Shown: positions 7,949 through 16,479 of the stretch, piece after piece
Layout: each line of letters begins with the position of its first letter
Numbering within the stretch: the first letter of the stretch is position 1
NCBI GenBank assembly: GCA_041685075.1
Contig: JAWLGN010000006.1
Location: 1 to 47,548, forward strand
DNA length: 47,548 bases
Direction: 5' to 3'
Origin: JAMCRM01 sp041685075
GTDB lineage: Bacteria > Acidobacteriota > Terriglobia > Bryobacterales > Bryobacteraceae
The notes under the pieces: model-generated
What the model saw: only the letters and a program-made list of their open reading frames with translations
Told to the model about the DNA's origin: nothing
Databases searched by the model: none
Made by a program: the position numbers and the translations under genes

Positions 7949-9142
7949 ATGCACAACAGAGGAATGCTGACAGGGCTGGTCCTGGTTGCCGCGGGGGCGG
8001 CGGGACTCTACGCCGCCGAGGTTCAATTGCCCCCGCCGTTTCATTCGCCCTCGGTGAATAATGCGCCGCGCGTGATTCCCAAGCCGGCGGAGGGGCGTCT
8101 CGAACTGCCCGCGGGCTTCCGCGCGGAGTTGTGGGCGGAGGGGTTCTCCCGGGCGCGCTTTATGCTCCAAGGCCCTTCGGGCGAAATCCTTCTGGCCGAC
8201 AGCGCGCCGCGCGGCAGGGGCGTGGTGTGGGCGCTCACGGATCGCGACGGAGACCACAAGGCCGATGCGGGGCGGAAGCAGGTGATCACGGGGCTCGACC
8301 GGCCCTACGGCCTGGCCCTGTGGAATGGTTACCTGTACGTGGGGGAGCCGGGGTCGGTGAAGCGCTACCGCTACGACTCGAAGACGATGACGGCGGGCGA
8401 GGGCGAGGAGGTGATTTCGCTCGCGGGATTCGAACGCGGCCACTGGACGCGCAGCCTGCTGTTCGATCCGGCGGGGAAGAAACTCTACGTGGGGATCGGG
8501 TCGGCATCGAACGTATCGACGGGCGAGGACCCGCGGCGCGCGGCGATTAATCGTTACAACCCGGACGGCAGCGGGCACGAGATTGTGGCTTCCGGGACGC
8601 GCAACCCCATCGGGCTGCGTTTCTATCCCGGAACGGATGTGCTGTGGGCGGCGGTGCAGGAACGCGACGCGCTGGGCGACGACTTAGTGCCGGACTATTT
8701 CATCCGGGTGCGGCAGGGCGGATTCTACGGCTGGCCGTACGCCTACATCGGGCCCCATGAAGATCCGCGCAACCAGGGGAAGCGGCCCGACCTGGTGAAG
8801 AAAACGCTGGTGCCGGACGTGCTGCTGGGCGCGCACGTGGCGGTGCTGGATTTCGTCTTCTACACCGGCAAACAGTTCCCGGAGGAGTACCGCGGCGGCG
8901 CGTTTCTGGCGCTGCATGGATCGTGGAACCGCTCCAGGCGGGTGGGGCAGTCGGTTGCGTTCGTGCCCTTCCGGGACGGCAAGCCCTCGGGACCGGTGCG
9001 GGAGTTTCTGAGCGGCTGGATGCTGGATCCCGACCAGCGCGAGGTATGGGGCAGGCCGGTAGGGTTGCTGGTGTTGCCCGACGGCAGCCTGCTGGTGTCC
9101 GAGGACGGCAACAACACGGTGTGGCGGATCAGCTACCAATAA
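7949..9142 (+). CDS. Exported PQQ-type sugar (sorbosone-like) dehydrogenase, beta-propeller
   Basis: The 397-residue protein has a hydrophobic secretion signal (GLVLVAAGAAGLYA) and a six-bladed-propeller body of the soluble glucose/sorbosone dehydrogenase type. Recognisable blocks are LPAGFRAELWAEGF, LTDRDGDHKAD, GLDRPYGLALWNGYLYVG, GTRNPIGLRFYP, GGFYGWPYAY, LALHGSWNRS and LLVSEDGNNTVWRI. Family members oxidise sugars or alcohols in the periplasm, often with PQQ and calcium. An alternative ATG at 7964 would shorten the leader by five residues; neither start has a well-spaced ribosome site. Its last codons overlap the start of a multiheme cytochrome gene, a natural electron acceptor. Confidence 0.88.
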   Translation: MHNRGMLTGLVLVAAGAAGLYAAEVQLPPPFHSPSVNNAPRVIPKPAEGRLELPAGFRAELWAEGFSRARFMLQGPSGEILLADSAPRGRGVVWALTDRDGDHKADAGRKQVITGLDRPYGLALWNGYLYVGEPGSVKRYRYDSKTMTAGEGEEVISLAGFERGHWTRSLLFDPAGKKLYVGIGSASNVSTGEDPRRAAINRYNPDGSGHEIVASGTRNPIGLRFYPGTDVLWAAVQERDALGDDLVPDYFIRVRQGGFYGWPYAYIGPHEDPRNQGKRPDLVKKTLVPDVLLGAHVAVLDFVFYTGKQFPEEYRGGAFLALHGSWNRSRRVGQSVAFVPFRDGKPSGPVREFLSGWMLDPDQREVWGRPVGLLVLPDGSLLVSEDGNNTVWRISYQ

Positions 9143-9753
9143 ACCCGGCATACGCGCTGGCGCTGCTGCTGGTGGCGGCGCCGCAGCCGTTTTCGCACCG
9201 GCTGCACTTGCAGTTTCTGCCCGACTGCAAGCAGTGCCACCCGGCCGCCTGGACCAGCACAAAACCCGGCGATAACCTGCTGCCTGGGCAGGAAACGTGT
9301 CTGAAGTGCCACAAGGAGGCGGTGGTTTCCGCGCCTGTGGTGGTGCGGGTGGTGCATTTCAGCCATGCCGCTCATGCCGGGATGGAGAATGCGGCGGCAG
9401 CGATTGCGCAGGCGATCGATTCGGGCAAGTACCTGGTGACCGTTACGGAGGGCCTGCGTAAATCGCTTGATACCGAGCACGCCACCAAAGGCGCGTGCGG
9501 CGCATGCCATCGCGGGATGGAGCAGTCGGACCGGGTTACGCGCGCCGCGCTGCCGCAGATGGCCGATTGCCTGGTATGCCACGACCGAATCGAGCCGCCG
9601 GACAGTTGCGTCACCTGCCATGGCGACGACCGCAAGCTGAAACCGGCCAGCCATGTAGAGGGTTTCCTGGATAGCCACACCGTCCCGGCGGTGGAGAAGA
9701 CCGGATGCGCCGTCTGCCACGGTCGGGAGTTTACCTGCCTGGGCTGCCATTGA
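9121..9753 (+). CDS. Exported heptaheme c-type cytochrome
   Basis: The start is taken as GTG 9121, giving a short hydrophobic leader (AYALALLLVAAPQPFSH) in a 210-residue protein; the gene then overlaps the upstream dehydrogenase gene by 22 bases. Seven CxxCH motifs are visible in order: CKQCH, CLKCH, CGACH, CLVCH, CVTCH, CAVCH and a terminal CLGCH. Extra histidines (FSHRLH, FSHAAH) are typical axial ligands in cytochrome c3/c7-like proteins. It should be a periplasmic multiheme electron carrier. The overlap implies translational coupling, so it probably accepts electrons from the dehydrogenase. No ATG start is available, so the exact N-terminus is uncertain. Confidence 0.88.
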   Translation: MADQLPINPAYALALLLVAAPQPFSHRLHLQFLPDCKQCHPAAWTSTKPGDNLLPGQETCLKCHKEAVVSAPVVVRVVHFSHAAHAGMENAAAAIAQAIDSGKYLVTVTEGLRKSLDTEHATKGACGACHRGMEQSDRVTRAALPQMADCLVCHDRIEPPDSCVTCHGDDRKLKPASHVEGFLDSHTVPAVEKTGCAVCHGREFTCLGCH

Positions 9754-9894
9754 GGGCGCGTGCAACTTCTACCCCTTGTGTGAGGATGGGTCACACCCCG
9801 GCGGCGCGAAGAGGGCTGATAATGCAGCACTCAGAATTGGAAACCGGATTGCAGTGGCCTACGTCGTGCAACGCCCGAGAAAGGAGGCCCATAC

Positions 9895-10119
9895 ATGGCG
9901 ATCGCAAAGCTGACCGGACAAGGACTCACCGCAATCGCTCTTTCGGTAGGCCTTCTGTGGGGCTGCATTATCGGCGAACGGCTGATTGTGCAGCACGCCA
10001 ACGTGGAAACCACCCGGACGCTGCGGGAACTGCGCCTGCTGCGCCAGCAGCGGGACTCCGCGCCCGTGGCGGTCCCGGTGCGGGCGATTCCCCGCCCTGT
10101 AAAGCCCGCGCTCGGCTGA
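9895..10119 (+). CDS. Small single-pass membrane protein, unknown
   Basis: The 74-residue open frame has a good ribosome site (AGGAGG, 6 bases before ATG 9895). Residues 10-32 are hydrophobic (ALSVGLLWGCIIGERLIV is its core), followed by an Arg/Leu-rich helix (TLRELRLLRQQRD) and a Pro-rich tail. It probably has one transmembrane helix and a short coiled segment. Its stop codon directly abuts the stop of the convergent gene. The function is unknown; confidence rests on the ribosome site and composition. Confidence 0.6.
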   Translation: MAIAKLTGQGLTAIALSVGLLWGCIIGERLIVQHANVETTRTLRELRLLRQQRDSAPVAVPVRAIPRPVKPALG

Positions 10120-10860
10120 TCAAGCCGGCATGGGGCGCAACGTAATCAAGATCGAATAGTAGTAAAGCCCGGTGAGGCCTTCGTAGCCGGAATCGGTGCC
10201 GACGAAGACCCACAGGCGCCCGTTTGGATCGGCGGCCACCAGCCGCGGATGATGATAGACGCGGTGTAGATAGATATACGGCGGGACGGCGGGCGGCTGT
10301 GGGGCGTCCTGGCAAGGCATGCCGTTGGCGATATTGCTGACGATGCCGGCGTCGAAGCCTCCGTTGGCCTGGTCGCCCTTGTCCAGGTTCAGGCGCACGT
10401 GCTGATCGCGAACGACCGCTACCGGTTCGATGGGACTGACGCCCGCCTTCAACCATACGGCCTCGCCGGGCGCTCCGCCTGCGCCGGCGCATCCGCTGGG
10501 CGCATTCGACAGCAGCTCGATATCGACCGAGACACTGTAGGGGCGGTCGGGCTCCACACCGTCGCGATGGTCCAGTTCCTTTTTGAGGAACATGAACATG
10601 TCATCGGAACGATTCATGGACTGGAGGTAGTAACCGCGCAGGTCGCTGTTGATTTCGGGCGGCAGCGGGCGGATTTCGGCCAGGCGTTCGAGACCGCCGG
10701 TGTCGAGACCGTAGTCGGTAAAGCCGGGGAGCCAGCCGTGGCTGCCGTCGTTGAAATCGTAGCGCCGCACGATTTCAGCGGGGGTCTGGGAGAAAGAACG
10801 CGCGGCGCCAAGACCCAGCGCAGCCAGAAATGTCCTGCGAGAGAGAGACAGCGATGACAT
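10120..10860 (-). CDS. Tat-exported protein of unknown function
   Basis: The 246-residue protein begins SLSRRTFLAALGLGAARSFS, a clear twin-arginine signal. The mature part begins with RRYDFNDGSHGWLPGFTDYG, a pattern seen in secreted beta-sandwich proteins that bind carbohydrate or form a jelly roll. It continues through MNRSDDMFMFLKKELD and SVSVDIELLSNAPSGC, and ends HPRLVAADPNGRLWVFVGTDSGYEGLTGLYYYSI. I see no catalytic signature and do not recognise a named family. The gene starts 11 bases downstream of the stop of the glycosyltransferase-thioesterase gene, so it may be the last gene of that operon. Confidence 0.75.
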   Translation of the reverse strand: MSSLSLSRRTFLAALGLGAARSFSQTPAEIVRRYDFNDGSHGWLPGFTDYGLDTGGLERLAEIRPLPPEINSDLRGYYLQSMNRSDDMFMFLKKELDHRDGVEPDRPYSVSVDIELLSNAPSGCAGAGGAPGEAVWLKAGVSPIEPVAVVRDQHVRLNLDKGDQANGGFDAGIVSNIANGMPCQDAPQPPAVPPYIYLHRVYHHPRLVAADPNGRLWVFVGTDSGYEGLTGLYYYSILITLRPMPA

Positions 10861-10871
10861 AGGTTCGGCGA

Positions 10872-12941
10872 TTACTTCAAGGATACCGGAGAGTCGCCGT
10901 GCGGGTCACCGGCGGCGAGGGAGCGCATGTACGCCAGCTCACCTGCCAGCGCGGGGAGGAACCGCGGTTCGGTGTGGAGGTAGAAGTGGCCGCCGGGGAA
11001 GGTGCGGAGCGCGAAACCGGCGGTGGTCTGGCGCGCCCAGGCATCGAGATCCTCGCGGCCGATGTTGGGGTCGGCTTCGCCGCCGAAAGCGCGGATGGGG
11101 CAGTCGAGCGGTTCCTCTTCCGTGTAGGTGTAGGTGCGGTAGAGCGTGGTGTCGGCGCGCAGGGCGGGAAGCACCAGGCGGATGAGTTCGGCGTCTTCCA
11201 GAGCCTCTTCTGGGAGGCCTTCGAGACGGCGCACCTGGGCGAGGAGTTCGGCCTCGGTGGGTTCGGGCGGAGGGGTCCAGTTGAGACGGGACTGCGGGGC
11301 ACGGGCGCCGGAGACGAGCAGACCTGCGGGCAGCGGCGCACCGCGGCGGCGCAGCCAGCGCGCGAGTTCGAAGGCCACGCCGGCGCCCATGCTGTGCCCG
11401 AAGAATGCGAAGGGCGTAGCGGTCCAGGGGAGGATGGCGTTGCCCAGGGCCTCGACCAGCGGAGCCATGCGGGTGAAAGGCTGCTCGGCGGCGCGGGTCT
11501 CGCGGCCGGGCAGGCGCACGGGACAGACCGCGATTTCAGGGAGGCGTTCCTGCCAGCGGCGGAAAGCCGCGGCTCCGGCGCCGGCGTGCGGCAGGCAGAA
11601 GAGCCGGAAAGAGGCGGCCGGCTGCGCGTCGATGCCGGGGAACCATGCGGCGGCGCCCGCGCGCTTGCGCAGCAGCAGGGCCACCAGGCGGCGTTTCTCG
11701 GGAGTTAAGGTGTCGAAAGGCCGGCGGGCTTCTTGGGGTTGCTCCTGCGAGACGGCGCGGCGCGGCTTGCGCAGGGTTTCTTCGATAACGCGCTCCAGCG
11801 GTTCGGCGGTGAGGTTGCGGGCGTAGTCCAGCGCCGCGGCGCGGGACTGGCGGGAGATCTCGGCGTAGTGCTCGCGGCTGGTGGTGAGGCGGCGAAGCGC
11901 CTCAATCCACGGGGTGATGTCCTGCGGGGGCACTTCCGCCACCGGCACCATCTGTTCATCGACTCGCGGTTGATAGCGCTCGATGGGGCGCACGGGGATG
12001 AGATAGTCCACCCCCATCTTGGCTTCGGGGATGCCGCCCACGCGGCTGGCAATGACGGGGACGCCGCGAGCCATGGCCTCCAGCACGATGCGGGAGCGGG
12101 CCTCGGCCCAGAGCGAAGGGACCAGCAGCACGCGCGTGCGGGCGAGCAGGATGTCGATGTCGTCGACGGGATCGAGGATGGTGATGTTGGGGCGGGCGGC
12201 CAGCGCGGCGCGGTCCTGCTGGTTGGTGCCCCAGGTGGGGACCGCGGCGAAGGCGATCTCCGGCATGGCGTCCGCCAGCGCGAGGAAGATATCGATGCCC
12301 TTCACCGCGCAGGGGTTGACCAGGGTAACGAAGGGGTTATCGAAACGGCCGAGATCGGGAAATTCTCCCGGCTCGAGCAGGGAGATGGGAACGTGCACGG
12401 CGGGAATGCCGCTGTGGGTGCGCACGTAGTCGGCGACGTACTGGCTGACCCCGACGACGGCGTCGGCGCGGCGCAGCATGTTGGTTTTCGATTCGCTGGG
12501 GAAGGCGCAATCGGGTCCGAAGGGGACCGCCAGAGTGGCGCGCACGAGGTAGATGACGCGGGCACGTTCGGCGCGCAGCGCGGCTTCGAGCAGCAGTTGC
12601 GCGGGGTCGTCGGTGGAGGCCAGGATGGCGTCGGGATCGAAGGCGGCGATCTGGCCGGCAAGATAGGAGCGCAGGTGCGGATGGTGGGTGGCGACGTGCA
12701 CTTCGACGCCGTTGAGATGAAAGACGACGATGCCGTTCCCGGTGGACTCGGGGGCGACTCCGCGGGCGGCGAGTTCGGAGAGATAGCGCTGGTGTTCGGC
12801 CTCGCCGAAGGCCGGAATGCGGGCGATCACGCGGCAGGCGTGGCCGCGCGCGGCGAGGGCTTCGACGAGCAGGCGGTTCGACTTGTCGCCGCCGCCGTGG
12901 GCAGGGTAGTAGAGAGCGTTCTGGGCCAGGAGGATGCGCAT
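10872..12941 (-). CDS. GT4 glycosyltransferase fused to a type II thioesterase
   Basis: Start ATG 12941 is 4 bases after the stop of the preceding glycosyltransferase and gives MRILLAQNALYYPAHGGGDKSN, a normal GT4 N-terminus. Residues 1-400 are a GT-B glycosyltransferase with the nucleotide-sugar EX7E motif inside WAEARSRIVLEAMARG. Around residue 430 there is a carrier-protein-system linker (LTPEKRRLVALLLRKR). Residues 450-680 are a GrsT-like thioesterase: LFCLPHAGAGAAAF, nucleophile elbow FGHSMGAG (Ser517), Asp624 in GGEADPN and His652 in GGHFYLH. The total is 689 residues. Type II thioesterases release or edit acyl groups on carrier proteins. The fusion puts sugar transfer and acyl release in one polypeptide next to a carrier-bearing FkbH protein. 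Confidence 0.9.
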   Translation of the reverse strand: MRILLAQNALYYPAHGGGDKSNRLLVEALAARGHACRVIARIPAFGEAEHQRYLSELAARGVAPESTGNGIVVFHLNGVEVHVATHHPHLRSYLAGQIAAFDPDAILASTDDPAQLLLEAALRAERARVIYLVRATLAVPFGPDCAFPSESKTNMLRRADAVVGVSQYVADYVRTHSGIPAVHVPISLLEPGEFPDLGRFDNPFVTLVNPCAVKGIDIFLALADAMPEIAFAAVPTWGTNQQDRAALAARPNITILDPVDDIDILLARTRVLLVPSLWAEARSRIVLEAMARGVPVIASRVGGIPEAKMGVDYLIPVRPIERYQPRVDEQMVPVAEVPPQDITPWIEALRRLTTSREHYAEISRQSRAAALDYARNLTAEPLERVIEETLRKPRRAVSQEQPQEARRPFDTLTPEKRRLVALLLRKRAGAAAWFPGIDAQPAASFRLFCLPHAGAGAAAFRRWQERLPEIAVCPVRLPGRETRAAEQPFTRMAPLVEALGNAILPWTATPFAFFGHSMGAGVAFELARWLRRRGAPLPAGLLVSGARAPQSRLNWTPPPEPTEAELLAQVRRLEGLPEEALEDAELIRLVLPALRADTTLYRTYTYTEEEPLDCPIRAFGGEADPNIGREDLDAWARQTTAGFALRTFPGGHFYLHTEPRFLPALAGELAYMRSLAAGDPHGDSPVSLK

Positions 12942-12945
12942 GGCG

Positions 12946-14202
12946 CTAGTTCCCGCGCAGTCGCTTGAGGAGCAGGGCGCGCTTTTCCGGCGAAAGGCCT
13001 TCGACGGCGGTGCGCGGCGCGGGCGGCGCCGCAGCGGGCGCGGGCTTGAGCGAGGCCAGCAGTTCTTCCATGGCGGCCGCGCGCAGGCTGCCGACGAATT
13101 CGAGCGCGGCGCGGCGGGAAGCGGCCGACTCGCGCTCGTATTCGGCGCGATCGCCGAGCAGTTTGCGGACGGCTTGGACCCAGGGATCGATCTCCTGGCG
13201 AGCGGTGACGGGTTTGGGCATGCCGTGCTCGTCGAAGACCGGCTCGTAGCGCTCAATTGCGCGCACCGGGATGACGTAGCCGGTACCGGACTTGGCCTCT
13301 ACCAGGCCGCCGGCATCACTCGAAATGACGGGGATGCCGCGCAGCATGGCTTCCATAACGATGAGGCCGAAGCCTTCCATCCAGAGAGACGGCATCAGCA
13401 GCACGCGGGTGCGCGCGAGCATCTGCTCGATATCGGGGCAGTTGGGCAGCAGCGTGACATTGGGGAGAGCGGCAAGGGCGGCACGATCCTGGGAGGTGGT
13501 GCCCCAGCCGGGCAGCGCACCGAAGGCGAAGTCCGGGAGACGCTCGGCGAGCGCGAGGAAGATATTGATGCCCTTCACCGCGCAGGGATTGATCATGGTG
13601 AGGAGGCCGCGATCGAAGCAGGCCAGGTTGGGGTAGGGGCCCTGGCCGTAGATGGGGGGATGGACGATGGCGGCGGAGCGGCCGGTGTAGCGCTCGACGT
13701 AGGCGGCGGTGCTGCGCCCGATGACCACGACCGCAGCGGCACGGGAGACCAGTTCCGTGGCTTCGGCGTCAGGATGCCAACTGGCCGGGCCGAAGGGGTA
13801 GAACTGCGGGGTGTGCGCCACGTAGACCAGGCGGCCGGGCGCGGAGTGCGCGGCTTCCCGCAGCAGCATGTGATCGAGATCCTCGGAGGAGACCAGGACC
13901 CAGTCGGGCGAGAATTCGCGGATCTGGCGGCGAAGAACGGCGACGCGGCGGGCGGGGTCGGCTGTGGCGTAGATTCGAATGGGGCCGCGGTTGGAGATTT
14001 CGAGGCCGTCCTCGACGCGGGTGGAGACGCGGATCCCTTCCTCGCGCATCTGGGCACCGCGAACGGCGTCGGGCAGCGCGGTGCAGACGATGACGCAGTC
14101 GTGGCCGGCGGCAGCCAGGTGGTCGAGCCAGACCAGGTTGCTGCGCGTGGCTCCGCCGCGTGGGGGGACATAGGAGGCGTTGGCGGCAAGCAGGATGCGC
14201 AT
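12946..14202 (-). CDS. GT4 family glycosyltransferase
   Basis: ATG 14202 comes one base after the TGA of the FkbH gene. The 418-residue protein is a GT-B fold transferase: MRILLAANASYVPPRGGATRS at the start, INPCAVKGINIFLALAERLP at the second Rossmann domain, and EX7E in SLWMEGFGLIVMEAMLRG. It is clearly paralogous to the first 400 residues of the downstream fusion protein (shared NPCAVKGI, LARTRVLL and PSLW blocks), so the pair arose by duplication. It ends in VEGLSPEKRALLLKRLRGN, resembling the linkers beside carrier domains in assembly lines, here without a following domain. It is predicted to glycosylate the product made or tethered by its neighbours. The donor sugar is unknown. Confidence 0.9.
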   Translation of the reverse strand: MRILLAANASYVPPRGGATRSNLVWLDHLAAAGHDCVIVCTALPDAVRGAQMREEGIRVSTRVEDGLEISNRGPIRIYATADPARRVAVLRRQIREFSPDWVLVSSEDLDHMLLREAAHSAPGRLVYVAHTPQFYPFGPASWHPDAEATELVSRAAAVVVIGRSTAAYVERYTGRSAAIVHPPIYGQGPYPNLACFDRGLLTMINPCAVKGINIFLALAERLPDFAFGALPGWGTTSQDRAALAALPNVTLLPNCPDIEQMLARTRVLLMPSLWMEGFGLIVMEAMLRGIPVISSDAGGLVEAKSGTGYVIPVRAIERYEPVFDEHGMPKPVTARQEIDPWVQAVRKLLGDRAEYERESAASRRAALEFVGSLRAAAMEELLASLKPAPAAAPPAPRTAVEGLSPEKRALLLKRLRGN

Positions 14203-14203
14203 G

Positions 14204-16375
14204 TCAGGACTGGCCCTCCGCTTCAGAAAGCAAGGCGCGGACCTCTTCGTCGGAGAGGCCCTCGATCTCCTGGAGCAGGGCGGCGTAGCGGTCCTCACCG
14301 GCCCGCTCGATTTCCTTCAGCTCCATGGTTTTGGCGAGTTCCGCGATGGTGAATTCACCGCCGTAGACGACTTCGAGCGAGAGTTCGATACCGAAGGCCT
14401 GGCGCACGCGGGAGAGCAGTTGCACGGCCAGCAGCGAATGGCCGCCGAGATCGAAGAAGTTGTCGTGGATGCCGATGGTTTCGACGTTCAGCAGGTCCTT
14501 CCAGATGGCGGCGAGCCGGCGCTCGGTTTCATTGCGCGGGGCGGTGGTGTGATTGGCGTTTGCGCGCGCGGGGGCGCCGGCGCGAATGTGCTCGAGCACC
14601 CGGTTGGGGTCCCGGAGTTCGGTGGCGATGCGGACGTGGTCGACGCGGCTGCGGCCGTTGGGGCTGGGGGCGGCGCGCCGTTCCGCGGCGGGGCGCGGCG
14701 GGCCGGGAGCGGGCTTGTAGACCAGGCGCGCGGCGCACTCGGCGGGGAAGCGGAAAACCAGGCCGCCGTCGCGGGTTTCCTTGTAGGCGGCGCCGATGCT
14801 CTCCAGGAACAGGAGCGCGGGGCGGTTGCGCTGGGAGGGGGTGAAGGGCACGTCGACCCGCGCGATGCCGCGCTCCAGCGCGCGTTCCCCGATAGCGGCC
14901 AGCATGCGGTGCTCGACACCGCGGCCGAGGGCCCGGCAGCTCAACAGGAAGGTATCGACCACGAGTGCTTCGGAGGTGGTCTCGATGATGGCGACGCCGG
15001 TGAGGCCGTAACTGCCGAAGCGGTCGGAGACGTGGGTGACGAGGCATTCGTAGCCACTGCGGAGCAGGGCTTCGATTTCGGCCTCGCTGCGGCGCACCGT
15101 GGTGGCGTTCATCTGGTTGGTGCGATGGGTGAGCTGCGAGACGCGGGGCAGGTCGGCCGGCGCGGCGAGGACGATGCGGACTTCGAGTTTCAGGGTAGCC
15201 AGGAACTCCTCGAGGCTGGAGGCCTTTCGCTGCAGGCGGCTGCGCTCGGCCTGGGCGGCATAGAGGGCGGTGCGGTCGCGGTCCTCGGCGGTGACGCGGA
15301 GGCGGTCGAAGGCCCACACGTGGTTGAGGAAATCGGGAATCTCGGTGGCATCGGAGGGCAAGGGCAGCGCCAGCACTTCCGGAGCGGCGGCCTGCACTTC
15401 GGTGCATTCCTTGGGGTTATCGTCGACCAGGATGAAGCTGTCGAGGCCGAGGTCGAGGTCGTCGGCGAGGGCGGCGAGGTTGATGGCCTTGGAATCCCAG
15501 TTGATGCGGTGAGCTACGAAGTGCTCGGGGCGGAGGGGCATTTCGGGGTGGACGCGGAAGGTCTCGAAGACGTCCTCCTCGTTGTTCTTGCTGGCCAGGC
15601 AGAGCAGCATGCCCTCGCGCTGGCGGGCCAGCATGAACTCCTGCAGGGAGCGGCGGGGCGGATCCATGCTGACGCCCTGCGGGCCGTCCTCGCCGCAGAT
15701 GCCCGCCCAGAGCGTTTCGTCGCAGTCGAGAGCCACGACTTTGAACGGCGGGGTGCGGAGGGCGTGGATGCGGCGGGCGAGCATGGTGGCGAGGGCAGCG
15801 AAGTAGGCAGGGGTGTAGGGGATGCGCCCGAGCTTGTCGCCGTGAGGGTCGTGGGGGTCGGAGACCGGGTAGAGGGCCTGGATATCGGCGGGGGTGACGA
15901 GGTGGACCGCGGAGAGGTCGCGCATGCCCGTGCGGAGCAGTTCTTCCATGCGGGCGAGGAAATCGGAATGGCCGGAGCCGGCGAGAAACGCGGGCGAGGC
16001 GGGACAGACGGCCACCAGGACCGGTGAATGGAAGGCCGGCGCAGCGTTGCCGAGGGCCTCGGTGAACTGGCGGACGTTCTCTTCCAGGGCGGTGAGCGAA
16101 GGGCCGGCGCCGAAGCGCGCCCAGTCCTCGAAGCGCAGGAGAATGACGTTCACGCCGCCGCGGTTGCGCATCAGCAGGCCCGCGGGATCCAGCAATTGCT
16201 GGAAAACCTGGTTATAGGGCGCGAAACGGATGCCGAGTTCCCAGCCTAACTCCCGCATCCAGAAGGCCAGCGCCGGCTCGAGGGCCTCGGCCGTGAAAGT
16301 CGCGCTGACGGCGATCAAAGGGGTATCAATCGGCGAAGTGACCTGCGCCGACGTAGTTGGGTTCTCAAGCTGCAT
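14204..16375 (-). CDS. FkbH-like HAD/GNAT protein with C-terminal acyl carrier domain
   Basis: The 723-residue protein has four parts. Residues 20-200 are the FkbH N-terminal domain. Residues 205-370 are a HAD-IIIC domain with nucleophile motif DCDETLW (Asp217, Asp219) and LVDDNPKE. Residues 400-570 are a GNAT-like domain (LTHRTNQMNATT, then SCRALGRGVEHRML). Residues 610-690 are a carrier domain with DLGGHSLLA, in which Ser647 would carry phosphopantetheine. FkbH proteins dephosphorylate 1,3-bisphosphoglycerate and load a glyceryl unit onto a carrier. Here enzyme and carrier are one chain. It is the first gene of a minus-strand operon; the next gene starts one base after its stop. Confidence 0.92.
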   Translation of the reverse strand: MQLENPTTSAQVTSPIDTPLIAVSATFTAEALEPALAFWMRELGWELGIRFAPYNQVFQQLLDPAGLLMRNRGGVNVILLRFEDWARFGAGPSLTALEENVRQFTEALGNAAPAFHSPVLVAVCPASPAFLAGSGHSDFLARMEELLRTGMRDLSAVHLVTPADIQALYPVSDPHDPHGDKLGRIPYTPAYFAALATMLARRIHALRTPPFKVVALDCDETLWAGICGEDGPQGVSMDPPRRSLQEFMLARQREGMLLCLASKNNEEDVFETFRVHPEMPLRPEHFVAHRINWDSKAINLAALADDLDLGLDSFILVDDNPKECTEVQAAAPEVLALPLPSDATEIPDFLNHVWAFDRLRVTAEDRDRTALYAAQAERSRLQRKASSLEEFLATLKLEVRIVLAAPADLPRVSQLTHRTNQMNATTVRRSEAEIEALLRSGYECLVTHVSDRFGSYGLTGVAIIETTSEALVVDTFLLSCRALGRGVEHRMLAAIGERALERGIARVDVPFTPSQRNRPALLFLESIGAAYKETRDGGLVFRFPAECAARLVYKPAPGPPRPAAERRAAPSPNGRSRVDHVRIATELRDPNRVLEHIRAGAPARANANHTTAPRNETERRLAAIWKDLLNVETIGIHDNFFDLGGHSLLAVQLLSRVRQAFGIELSLEVVYGGEFTIAELAKTMELKEIERAGEDRYAALLQEIEGLSDEEVRALLSEAEGQS

Positions 16376-16401
16376 CGGATATGAAGACAGGCTGCTATTC
16401 C

Positions 16402-16407
16402 ATTATA
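16402..16407 (-). promoter_or_regulatory. Consensus -10 element for the FkbH operon
   Basis: On the minus strand this reads TATAAT, a perfect -10 hexamer, 26 bases before the FkbH ATG, implying a very short leader. It lies in the 104-base gap between the divergent FkbH and MFS genes. No good -35 hexamer is visible 16-18 bases upstream, so an activator or an extended element may be needed. Confidence 0.5.
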
Positions 16408-16479
16408 AGAGGCTTAGAGGCGCGGCGTCTCGGTCCGGCAGCAAGCTGCAGCAAGCTATGATGAGGGCTGGGACACGCT

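Noticed and set aside
9778..9796. 6-bp inverted repeat after the cytochrome gene
   Set aside because: The stem is short with no T-run, and such dyads are expected by chance.
11733..16027. Long plus-strand open frames rich in Gly/Ala/Val/Asp opposite the glycosyltransferase and FkbH genes
   Set aside because: They are antisense shadows created by GC-rich third positions; the minus-strand products show clear domain motifs and tight start/stop spacing.
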